From Hydractinia symbiolongicarpus (Eukaryota; Cnidaria; Hydrozoa; Anthoathecata; Hydractiniidae): DNA of 64,000 nucleotides. The notes beneath the pieces were generated by a model. The model ran no database searches. It saw only the letters and a list, made by a program, of their open reading frames with translations, and was not told where the DNA came from. The DNA lies in assembly GCF_029227915.1 (NCBI RefSeq), contig NC_079883.1, positions 27,094,001 through 27,158,000 of the forward strand, read 5' to 3'. Made by a program: the position numbers and the translations under genes. Shown here piece by piece: positions 24,240 through 34,935 of the stretch. The stretch's first letter is position 1. Each line of letters opens with the position of its first letter.

Positions 24240-25980
24240 TACATCTCTGATTCAAAAAAGATAGCAGACATGCTACTGACACAGTGTTGCAAGATATTCA
24301 GCACACCAAAACAGTACACAAACAAACAAAACCAAAGTCCAAGCAAACCCTCACTACAAAACGTGATATTCAATGAAACACGCTTCATTAAGAGGAATTG
24401 ATGAACTCCCAGAAAACTCCTCTTCTGGTCCTGATAGCTTCCCATCAATCCTACTGAAAAAGTGCAAGAACGACATAGCCACCCCTCTCAAGCTGATTTG
24501 AACAAAATCATTTGAAGAAGGAACCATTCCAGACACACTAACCAGTGCTATAATAATACCAAAACACAAGAGTGGAAGCAAAACTAAAGCTGAAAAGTAC
24601 CACCCAATTGCCCTAACTTCTCACATCATAAAGGTCTTTGAAAAGGTTGTCTGAAATCACATTGTGTCATTCATGGAAGAAAATAACCTGTTCAACAGCT
24701 CCCAAGATGGTTTTCGTGGTGGACGGTCATGTCTGAGCCAGCTTCTTGACATTTCGACAACAATCTACAAATACTCTGCAACAACTCAAACGCTGTTGTA
24801 TACTTGGATTTCGCAAAAGCGTTTGACAAGGTCGATATAGACATAGCCCTTAAAAAGATAGAAGACTTAGGTATCAAAGGCAAACTACTGAAATGGCTGA
24901 AGTCCTTCCTAAAAAATAGAACCCAGTATGTCTCAGTAAACGGTCACCACTCACGCACCACAAAAGTCATCTCTGGCGCACCAGAGTGTGCTTGGACCGC
25001 TCATCTTCCTTATCCTAATGGGGGATAATGATATTTCTGTAAAGGACGCATCAATCTCGAGCTTTGAAGATGATACAAGACTTACAATGAAGGTTAATTC
25101 TGAAGGTGACACTGAAAAAATGCAAGCAGACCAAAACACGATGTTCAACAATACAAAGTTTGAACTCCTGCAGTACGGAAAAGACCTAGATCTGAAGTCA
25201 AAGTCAAAGTACAAAACAACAGCATCAACACAAATCTAACCAAAAACTCAAACCAAAGATCTTGGAATACTAATGACAGATGATGCTACCTTCAAATCGT
25301 ATATAAATAAAATCGTAGAAAATACAAAACTTACAGGCTGGATTTTTCGAGTCTTTCGATCTCGATCACCAGAAGTTCTCCTACCACTATGAAAATCCCA
25401 TGTCATCCCTAGATTTCATTATATACTCCTCACAGCTCTGGTCTCCTGCTAGTAAAGGACAAATCAAGGTATTAGAAGCTCTGCAATGGAGCTACCTGAA
25501 AAAGATCAACTGTGTACACGGAATGACTTAAACAATGCACTTAAACAGCTCAAACTGTACTCGTTACAACAACAATGTGAATGCTATCAAGCCATATACA
25601 GTTGGAAAATATCTAAAGGCATTGTCCCAAACCTTCACCAACCCATGCAAACCCATGCACCACAAAGAAAAGGGCGTCTCTTTCAACTACCACTTGCACT
25701 GAACAATTCCACAAGCTTCGCTAAACTACACAACAGCTTCCATTATCAAGCCCCAAGAACCTTCAACGCCCTCCAAGTCTCTAAGAAGCATCACTTCATG
25801 TCCAGTTTTACAGTTTAAAATAGCCCTCCACAAGTTTCTCAAAACTCTCCCAGATGAACCTCCGATCCCTGGGACAAATGAAGCCCCAGAAAACAGTATA
25901 GTCACTGTAGTTCGATCTAACCCTCATCTTCGTCTCTTTAGAGATGGAGTAGAAGAAGAGGAAGAAGCTACAACTTCAAA
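24240..25980 (+). pseudogene. Decayed LINE reverse transcriptase
   Basis: Reverse-transcriptase motifs of a jockey/CR1-like non-LTR element run in order across several frames. They are SSGPDSFPSILLKKC, IIIPKHKSGSKTKAEKYHPI, QDGFRGGRS, then YLDFAKAFDKVD, WLKSFLKNRTQYVSVNG and SGAPECAW. The catalytic box reads SFEDDTRL where active elements have (F/Y)ADD. C-terminal pieces (KDLGILMTDDATF, YQAIYSWKISKGIVPN) follow. Stop codons near 24500 and 24652 and several frameshifts show it is dead. The element class within LINEs is not settled. Confidence 0.85.
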
Positions 25981-26019
25981 AGTTAACATAAGTAACATAA
26001 GTAAGTAACATAACTATAT

Positions 26020-26310
26020 TTAAATGAGATTGGGACAATTTACTAACTTGCGGCCATTGCAATTGGCAACAGCGTTGGGCAATGCCACTATACTGCCTTT
26101 GCACTTTGCACTTATAGCAATAAAATAAATGCTGTCATGACTGGAAATTGCCATCATCATAAATTCTTGGATTCCCAAGGTTGAATTAACATAGTCCCCT
26201 AAGTCTACCTTTTTCATCAAATTCCAAACCCTCAAAATATTTTTGCCACTTTTCACTTCGTTTGCAAAGAGAACAGTTTCAGCCAATACTGAATCTTTAG
26301 GGTACAGCAA
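26020..26310 (-). CDS. Unassigned open frame, 96 codons
   Basis: An open frame with ordinary amino-acid composition (LAETVLFANEVKSGKNILRV ...) and an ATG start at 26310. I recognise no family. It may be an exon or retroelement debris linked to the neighbouring LINE. Low confidence that it is coding. Confidence 0.2.
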   Translation of the reverse strand: MLYPKDSVLAETVLFANEVKSGKNILRVWNLMKKVDLGDYVNSTLGIQEFMMMAISSHDSIYFIAISAKCKGSIVALPNAVANCNGRKLVNCPNLI

Positions 26311-26597
26311 TGTTGTGTTTATGAAAGTATGAAAGTAAAAAATTGCAGCTTCCTTCTCTCCGAAAAGAACAAAAATCTCTTATTATGAAAAATTAAGAGC
26401 AAGAAAACACTCTGTATATAGCCAAGGAACGCTAACAGGCAAAGACAATTTATCTATAGAATTCTATTCTAGTAGCAGAACAGGACAGGGAAACGAAAAA
26501 ACCTATGACAAAACAGCCATCTTTGTTTTTGGCATTGTAAAACATTACGTCACCTAGTTATGACGTCATAATGATAAAAATCAAAACAAACTAAAGG

Positions 26598-26828
26598 TCA
26601 TGGCTGTTTTCTCAGCAAAGCATGTTGCTCCTTGTCTGGGCGGCAAAAAGCTGGTCTAATTTTTCCAGGTAGGATTAACTCTTTAAAGGTAGGATTATTA
26701 TTTTTTATTTTTTTGTGTGGACTAAGATCTGGGATCGTCATCTTCTCTTTCAGTTCATTCAGTTCCATTTCTGGCAAGCATTCGTTTACAAACTCTCGCT
26801 GTGTTGTGCAACTCCACTTCTTTGTCAT
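26598..26828 (-). CDS. Unassigned open frame, 76 codons
   Basis: Begins MTKKWSCTTQREFVNECLPE, charged and soluble-looking. The ATG at 26828 has a purine at -3. It has no recognised domain. The TACCTTTAAAGAGTTAATCC region contains a short internal duplication. It could be a first exon of an unknown gene, possibly with 26020-26310 downstream, but I cannot join them with confidence. Confidence 0.25.
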   Translation of the reverse strand: MTKKWSCTTQREFVNECLPEMELNELKEKMTIPDLSPHKKIKNNNPTFKELILPGKIRPAFCRPDKEQHALLRKQP

Positions 26829-27054
26829 GTCTTCATTACTTTTAGTTTGGAATATCTCCTTTTAACTACATAATCTATGTATTGTGCAAAAAACCTTTTA
26901 GGGTATTTAGCTACAACAGTCAATAAGGCCAAGAGAAATCACAATGCGTTTTTTTGCCCACACGCGTTGAACACCTGCATAAACTAGAAATTAAAAAAAA
27001 GGTTGCGAAGCATTTCGCAAGTTGCAAGCAAAATTAAACTATCCAATACTTTGT

Positions 27055-27146
27055 CCCTAGCGCTTCTTGTTTCTTTGTCGCTAACATCTTCCGAAATACA
27101 TCAAAATTGAATATCATATAGATGAACCCTGGGGACGAGGTAGGAA
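27055..27146. mobile_element. MITE, CAACCTCGTCCCC family, decayed left end
   Basis: TTGTCCCTAGCGC at the left and CCCTGGGGACGAGGTAGG at the right are inverted. About 92 bp. Confidence 0.5.
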
Positions 27147-28394
27147 AATGAACGCTCTGCGGAACAATTCGTTGCTCAAAAACAGTTTTTTTTGCGAATA
27201 GACTGCGCGAGTATTTGATGTGCGTGGCATATTCTTTTCAAAATGTGCGAGAAAATTAGATTACGCGAAACTAACAAAAAAACGAATAACGCGTGTTAAA
27301 ATTTTGTACCGCCTTTTCCCACAGAATGGTAAAAGTAAAGAGCGCAATACAAAATTACACTTTTAGCAGTATTCCGAAAGATATGTGATACATCGAGTTG
27401 TACAACCCGCAGAAGTTGGTCCTAACGTTAACGATTTCGTAAATGACCTCACAACAAAATAGCATTTTTTTCACGTAAAAATACCGGCAGTAGAAGCCAC
27501 AGAATCTGCTGGAACGAATTTCAAAACTCACGGGAAACAATTAAAACAAAAACAAACAAATCAAAACAGTTTTTTAACTTTATCAAGATTTATTAAATAG
27601 CTTCAAATTTGGGCAGAAAAACAATAACGGATTCGCCTTCTTTTCACCACACGCATTAGAAGATTACATCACTCACTCCCATTGTACACAATCTAAAAGA
27701 AAAAGAAAACATTTTCATATAGTGAAGCTTCCAGTGCCTTTAAGGGATGGCCAAGTCAATGGAATTGAAAGCACTGTTTTTCATCTTATAAATAATTAAG
27801 GCTAATTCGGAAAAGTATAAAAGAAAAAAACTAAACAATTTGGCAACTTTACTAATTTTATATATTCCAACCATACCAACAGTTTCCAAATCTGACAAAA
27901 TCATTTTAGAAGTGTTTATTTTTTCAGAATTTGATTGATGCAAGGCCAAGGGAAATTAAAAAGTTTATTGTCCTAGACCCATTTAAAAACATATGCTTCT
28001 CATCATTCAGTTTTTTTTTAACCAACATTAATGTAATCACCCAGAGGAAATTATAATGTCTCTTGTGTGTGTTTTAGAAGCTGAGTACACAAATACACAA
28101 ATATTACAAGTGCTGAACTTTGGCAATCATATTTTGCAATCAGACCCTTTTAAAAACTATGCTGAACCATGTCAATTATTAAATTCAGCACTAATAGAAA
28201 AGCACCTTGAATAGGATTCTTTGTTGGGCGAATAAAATGACTGACAAATGGTTTATCGTGAATGAAATAGTAATTTTTACACAAATAATTTAAAAAATAA
28301 TGAACTTTGTTATGTGGGTTGTTCTCAAACACACGTGGGCGGTGGACAAAAAACTGTGATGTAATTTCTCTTGGTCTATTATTCCTGAGAATAT
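27147..28394. other. Gene-free stretch
   Basis: No exon or repeat that I can support. Confidence 0.45.
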
Positions 28395-28402
28395 TCTAAA
28401 AT

Positions 28403-28770
28403 AAGAGGGTGTCAATAAGCTGCAAACAGCCACAATTAAATTAGTGATTGTCTTCCAAAACCGCCCGCACTTTCCCGAACTTGCCTGGAGCATTTTCAAA
28501 ATTCAATTCCTTGTAACATACCTTGTGGACGATAGTTGGAAAAAGATGCTTTAAGAGAAAGAAGTTAATAAAAATTAAAAGTTATTTATCAAGTAAATTT
28601 TATCAAAAACCATCAAAAACAGTTCTTTTAAGAACTTTACTACCACATAGTTTACTTTATGGTCTATGCCGGTTTTTTAAGGTGAATACTTCAATTTTTT
28701 TGCAAAACGCTAAACTTGCCCAAAAACGCCTGCACGTTATACGGCGTATGCAGCTTATCAGCACCCTTGT
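28403..28770. mobile_element. hAT-type MITE, copy 2, 368 bp
   Basis: Same family as 11455-11908: left end AAGAGGGTGTCAATAAGC, right end the reverse complement of ACAAGGGTGCTGATAAGC. Exact 8-bp duplication TCTAAAAT at 28395-28402 and 28771-28778. The interior matches copy 1 for long runs (for example ATTCCTTGTAACATACC and ACAGTTCTTTTAAGAAC) with internal deletions. Confidence 0.85.
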
Positions 28771-28778
28771 TCTAAAAT

Positions 28779-31078
28779 TACAAGCAGTTTCGAAGATGCC
28801 CACGCCGTTTAGAGGACGTGGTGCGGCTTGGGCATCCTTGAAGTTCTGTTTAATGACAGTTTTAATGTCGTTTTAAACCTTGTTCTCAGGGAGGGTGTAC
28901 GGAAAACTAATTCTTATTGACAATTACATTGCTGTTGGTTTGATAGCAAAAGTGGATATTTTTTTAATTACTGTAACAGGTTACTTATATAATAAATAAA
29001 AAATGATAAAAAACGGTTGGTCAGCTCACTCTAGCGCCCGGAGCTATTTGTTTTGTCTGCGCCCTAGCTACAGGTTTTCCTATATCTGGCTATCAGTTAG
29101 GTAGTAATACAGCTTCTCCATATGATTTCTACAAATTACTTTTAATTCTTTTATACAAAACTGAGCTCTAGCTAGCTACCTTTCGTGTGATTAAGCCTTA
29201 CCTTGATTTGGATAAAACCAATTAAAATTGATAATATTGTATTCTTACATCTTCTTAGAAACAATAAAATAAAACACAGCTCGGCGCGTTATAATTGTAC
29301 AAATTACTTCAATTTTTCTTTAGGAAAGGGTACCTTACACAGGAGCTTTCCAATCCAACTAAAATCTCCAGAAAAAGCACAGCAACAAAAAAGCTTAAAA
29401 TACACAAGTAAAGTCGATTAGAAACAGGACTAGCAATAAATTTTTTCAAAAGAAGAAAACCGTTTTAATACTATTATGTTTCATTAAAATACAACTATAA
29501 TAGTATTAGAAACAAAATTGCAAAGTAATTAATTAATTATTTATACCATAATTAGCTATAATACCAAGAAATAAGGCATATTTTGGGTCTGTAAAATATA
29601 CGTGTCTAAAATGCCGACTACCGTTTCTTGTTCACGGCATATTCCTCTTTGTGTGTTCAAGTTCGGCGGACGTATAATCCGGACCAAAAGACGGGGGGGG
29701 GTCAAAATCCGGGGGTGGGGGGGTACGAGCCGTACTTATTGCATTTTTTACTAAACTTATACTTTAACCCCTCGGTCCAAACTTATTTGTTTTATTAGAA
29801 AAAAAAATACCCTAGCTTTATGTGCAAAAATATCAGTCCTATTTCTTTACGCTGATTTTATATGATTTTTTTTCTATCGAAATTTTGAGAATCTCAATAA
29901 TTCTCTTGGTATACCTCGCGTGTAGCAAACGTGCTCCACAATTTCGCTTCGCTCGCTTCGCTCGCAAAGCTCAATTGCTTCGCAAAAAGTTCATTATTTT
30001 TGAAATTTTCATTATTTGTGTAAAGAAATCTCACTTAACTTATGATAAATTATCCAGCAGTCATTTTCATTATCTTTACCCAATTGAATTCAAAATGTGT
30101 ATGATCTAGATTTCATCACCACAGTTATTTCCAGAAGCATCCCTGGGAACAAACAAGGTTTAGGGTTTTTATTTTATTTGCTAATTTATGTACTTATACT
30201 ATGGAACTTCTAGAACCTTGTGTTACGTGCTGCTTCGATCAACAAACTGTGGGACAATTATCATCTTTTATCTTGTTTTACAAATCTCAGGTGGTAACAT
30301 AATGAATAATTAAATTTCCCCCGTGTGTTTTCGAATATCTAGGACAAAAAACTGTGACGTAATTTCCATTTGCCTAACAAGCAATCCCATAATTATGTGT
30401 AGGGTTCTGAGCAAACATGCATCATCTTGATATTGATATATTTATTCATGTTTAAATGTGTATCCCTTTACAGGTAAAAATTACTGATCAACAATATCTG
30501 GTCTGGAGTTTTTTAAACATATTGTAACTTGGGGGTTCTGATAGCATTAAAATAAAGTCGAAACTTAACAGGTGGCAAGGTAATGATACGCGATCCAATT
30601 AATTTTATCTAAATTATATTGAACATTAATATAAAACTGAACAGATTTTTGATAATTTCCTTTCGATAAAATGTCTTTAGAGAGTGAAGACAGAGTTGAA
30701 CTCGCTGCTGTTACAGTTATTATTACAACAACTAAAAATTTTAGAAAACGTTAGAAACGGAGTGTGTTATTTGTTACTTTTCTGTTAATAAGGTTCATTC
30801 ACTGATAAAAATCTTGTTGATTTCTGTTTTATCCTTTTTTGACAACATGATGTGTTTAAAGTTTCTCTAATGTTTATTTTTTGTATAGAAACTCACATTT
30901 TTCTAAAGCGCATTTGATGTACAGATTTTAAGCATTTTGATTGGCTAAAAACCTTTCGATTAATCAAAAAAGTTGAACTCGACTAATCGAATTCGATTAT
31001 TTGGATCGTGTATCACCGCCTTAACTTTGTAAAGATAAGATGTTTTTTTTATATAATCTTTATAAATCAAAATAAAAA
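28779..31078. other. Gene-free stretch
   Basis: No gene supported. A G-rich tract lies at 29691-29727. Short inverted CGCTTCGCTCGCTTCGCTCGC repeats lie near 29945. A possible solo MITE end, CATCCCTGGGAACAAACAAGG, lies near 30138. The 29203-29421 and 29822-30109 frames show no family features. Confidence 0.45.
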
Positions 31079-31133
31079 TATAATATATATATATATATAT
31101 TCTAAAGTGTTTATATATATATATATATTCTAA
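31079..31133. repeat. (AT)n microsatellite, duplicated
   Basis: Two runs of alternating AT, each followed by TCTAAAGT. Confidence 0.9.
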
Positions 31134-31152
31134 AGTCTAAACTTTTTGAAAT

Positions 31153-31270
31153 TTTTGCCCAACTACTGTAGACAACTGCCTTATGTAGGGATCAAACCCA
31201 TGCTCTTTTGGACATGAGTTAAATGCTCCACAGACAGAGTTGAGTCAAATGCTCCGCAGACAGAGTTACC
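31153..31270 (-). mobile_element. tRNA-derived SINE, second family
   Basis: The minus strand shows GGAGCATTTAACTCATGTCC, a box B-like GGGTTTGATCCC and a 3' part ending GTTGGGCAAAAAT. The copy at 43110-43193 (minus) has the same order with a better head. A 28-bp segment of the head is duplicated here (31206-31268). Confidence 0.6.
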
Positions 31271-31840
31271 AATCCAAAATTTGATTTGACGTTTTAATGA
31301 ACTTAGAGTTTTTGTATATAAAATGTTACAGTTGAGTTATTGTTGACATTTTATAATTAAGAATGACAAATGAAAATGTAAAACATATTCACCATAGTCA
31401 TGAACTGTATTTATGTATATAGTCAATTACCAAAGTTATTTTTTTAGATATTATCAATTATTTAGAGTATAAACTAAATATGATCAACCTTTTTTGCTTC
31501 TTGATAATACTGCAAGGTATTTTGGTTTTTCTTAAAAAACAAAAGAGTGTTCAAATAACCCCCAACATTAATATAAGTCACAAAATTATAATTTCTGTAA
31601 AAACAGGATTTCAATGTCTGATTGTACTTTAAATCCCAATGATCAAAACAATTAAAAAATATATATATCATAGTAAATATTATGTTATAGCTTTGTAGTT
31701 TGTAGTATGAGTTATATAATTATTTGAATGACTTAATAACATACACATATAAAGTAGAAAACAAGATTCTTATAAATAAAAACTTATCAATAACAAAATA
31801 TTCAACGTTGACTCATAATCCAATTGTTAGTAGTACTCAA
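31271..31840. other. Gene-free stretch
   Basis: Very AT-rich; nothing recognised. Confidence 0.4.
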
Positions 31841-31842
31841 GG

Positions 31843-31880
31843 ACATAGATAGATAGATGTGCATATTTTACATGGCTAGC
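31843..31880 (+). repeat. SINE 3' tail fragment
   Basis: GATAGATAGATGTGCATATT and the following TTACATGGCTAGC equal the tail end of the SINE at 10924-11281. Confidence 0.7.
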
Positions 31881-31893
31881 TGTTACTTTAAAT

Positions 31894-34800
31894 GTGACAA
31901 ATGTTATTTTCAAAAGAATAAGTTTGTGTGTTCCAGAAACAAATGCAATTATAAATGTTAAAAATTACAACATGACAAATTCAAAGTTTGCTCAATTTAA
32001 TATCACAAAGAATATTAATGTTAGTTTGCATCTTTCTGGCTGTATTTTTTTAACAATTCTGCTGGTGTATATGCAGCTGCATATAGAAGTTTAACATTGA
32101 CTAGCAAATATTGCAACTTTGAAGGAGACCCAGTCACCACATTTAATACAATTGGTTTAAACATTGCTGCTAAAAAATGATAGTAAAACACATTCGTTTT
32201 TGCAAAATACCACCTTTCAGTATTTGCATTCAGCCATTGGTTTGGTCTTTAATTCAACCCCTAAAAATCATTTTATTTATCTTGAAGGATGCAACTTTGT
32301 TGAAAACTACCCAAGGCAAATTTTTTATCATAATCAATTTACCTATTATGGTTCAAATATTGAAATATTGGGACCTGTGCTGTTGTTACAATGACATTTT
32401 GCAACTTTAGTGGGAATGTTGCTAAATCAGGTGGTGCAGTACACTTAAAAGATGTCAATGAAGCAGGTTTTTTTAAGTGTTCTATTTTAAACAACACTGC
32501 AACTATACAGGGTGGAGCATGTTTTTTTGAAAATTCATCAAAAACTATCATTATACAAAACTGTACATTTGTAAATAATACTGCTATGAAAACATCATAA
32601 GTATGAAGACTGGTCTTGGGGGAGCCATAGCCAACATTGGTGATTTAATTGTTAATGGTAGTATATTCATTAACAATGCAGCTAAAACATATGGCCGCAC
32701 AATCTACCATGTATTTGTAGAGAACAAGGTGTATGTACAGGAGATGCAAGAATATGTGTTCTTCAAAACTTCTTCAACTTTGTCCATGTATTTTTCTAAA
32801 ATTTTTGGATCTGTTAACAAATGGGGTCTACTTCGTGATATGATATATGCTGAATCAAAAGTAGGGTTTTACGAATATGTATATGCAGGCATTATCTGCA
32901 CAGCGTCAAACGTCACTTGTATACCATAGCGATGATAGTGTTTTAAAAGTAGACAAAAAATTTCAATTTGAATGTCCAGTCAACCACAATTTGTTATCAA
33001 AAGAGAATCAAATGAATCCTTTTATGTCATCATATGGACTGTTTGTTTTGTATTGTTTTCCTTGTGAGAAAGGCATGTACATTGTAGATTATGAATCATA
33101 TCAAAGTGTGGACAAAAATGGAGCTTTATCTGTCAAGAAGATAAAGTGTTTAGTGTGTCCATCAGGAGGGAAATGTGATTCTAGTGTTGTTAGTAATGAC
33201 AATTTCTGGGGCGAACTATCTAACAAAACTGTTCGATTCTTTCCTTGTCCATACCGATATTGTTGTTCATTGTATAACAGAAATTGCATCTCATATCACA
33301 CTTGCAGTTTTAATAGAGGTGGTATTTTATGTGGTACATGTGACCAAGGTTATTCTGATAACATTGTATCAACTGCATGTATAAAAAATGACAACCGTTT
33401 TACACCGTTGTTTTGGGTAATGTTTTATTTCATATAACTCAACTTCCTCTGTATCAAGTCTGTCCTTATAACCTCCTGCCAAGTCTTTCTCGGTCTGCCT
33501 CTGGACTTTGCCCCAGGAACTATCAAGTCTCTACACTTTCTTACCCAATTATCCTCCTCCATTCTTTCCAAGTGCCCCAGCCAATACAATCTTCTTATCT
33601 GGATAACATCTGTAATTCTACGGCTTAGCCTGCTTCTTAGCTCATCTGAACTCTTTCTGTCTCTCAGACTGGCGTTGTTACACATCCACCTAACCATTCT
33701 CATATCATTCCTTTCTAAACGGTCAAGATCTTCCTGCTTCAGTGCCCATGTCTCACTACCGTACAACATAACACTTCTTACACAGGCCTCATACAACCTA
33801 CCTTTTTGCACAAGACAATGTGGATAAATCCGCCTAAGTCCAGGAATTGGATAAAGAAGGAATGCATCTTTTTGCAGTTATAGAAAATTCTGTGAATGCA
33901 GAGTCAGAATCTTACATTGAAAATCAAACTCGTGCTTCTGGTGTGTTCAAAATCTTGGTGTTCTTCTATCAGATTGATTTTCTTATACAAGTAAATGCAT
34001 CTGCTAAAACAATTATTTCTATCATGGCTTAATAAAGACAGCACTAACCCCCTTTTTTAACTTACAATTTAGTTCAGAATCAAATGTCATTCAAACGTGT
34101 GCTTTTGTTGGTATGGGACCTGTTGGAAAGGAAATAGTTAAAGTAGCGCTACCATTAAGTTTGATCGCAATTCTTTTGTTCATACGATTTTCTTTTCAAA
34201 TGATAAACTATGTGGGTATAGGTGATAAATACCGTTTATTTATCAATGGTAATATTGAGTGCTATCAATGGTGGCAATATGGCATCATGGCTTTTATAAC
34301 ACTATGGCTAATCCCGTTTCCATTTGTGCTCTATATATAGGAAATAAACTGTTGCGCACGTGTAAAGTAACATCTACTGGGTTTCTTTGTGGAATACTTT
34401 TCCCACCATGGATGGTGGTGTGTGCTGTTAAGAACGAACACAATCAAAGATATAGGGAGGCAATGTATTCAAGACATATGCTGTTTGTAATGGATCGAGG
34501 TTTTCGTAAAAAACCTGAAAAAATTAATATGTTATGTAGGAATGTGCGTTAATCTTTTGTAGGTTACTTTTGACAGTTATTGTGATTTTCATTTTGGATC
34601 CAATCACTAAATTATATGTCCTCCTTGTACCACTGTTTATTTTTTTGACCAATCACATTCGAGTGTGGCCTTACAAGGATAAATTCTTAAACTGGTTAGA
34701 ATTTATTTCTTTAATGCTTTTATGTTTTTTATGCTCATTGAATTTATTTTGGTCATATTTTTATATATCAGACATTACAATAACATCTTTATTGTACATC

Positions 34801-34935
34801 GCTGGTAAAGTTGTTTTATTGGTTGAATTATGTATACTGTCTTTACCCTTATTCTTTGCTATTTTAGATATATGTTTTTGTTTCAGTAAATTATTTTTAA
34901 AATTTTATAAATGTTGTATTTCTAAACAACAATAA
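31894..34935 (+). pseudogene. Broken beta-helix / Cys-rich / multi-membrane-span protein gene
   Basis: The pieces appear in the order of one large surface protein. Asn-rich beta-helix-type repeats run over 31894-32930 (NNSAGVYAAAYRS, CNFEGD, GGAVHLKDVNEAGFFKCS, NNTATIQGGACFFENSSKT). A Cys-rich segment spans 32940-33410 (FPCEKGMY, CLVCPSGGKC, GGILCGTCDQGYSDN). Hydrophobic spans at 33930-34935 suggest several membrane helices. The reading frame changes at about 32050 (within a T run), 32600, 32900, 34300 and 34560, and stops intervene. An antisense LINE fragment lies at 33434-33845, where a possible donor (TGG before GTAATG) suggests an intron, but phases across it do not fit. Similar architectures are common in cnidarian genomes (general knowledge); I know no function. 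Either a pseudogene or a gene with assembly indels. Confidence 0.65.
33434..33845 (-). mobile_element. LINE C-terminal fragment, antisense inside the beta-helix gene
   Basis: The minus-strand frame encodes the post-RT region of a LINE: ACVRSVMLYGSETWAL, RNDMRMVRWMCN, then YWLGHLERMEEDNW and RGRPRKTWQEVIRTDLIQRK. The frame is open from 33811 to 33425, so the insertion is fairly young. Its last 50 bases are nearly identical to the start of the LINE tail at 23966. Confidence 0.85.

Noticed and set aside
24804-25239. Intact reverse transcriptase gene
   Set aside because: Frameshifts, stops and a changed catalytic box (FEDD) show that it is dead.
33847-34032. Separate small gene after the LINE insertion
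   Set aside because: Its content continues the membrane part of the broken beta-helix gene.
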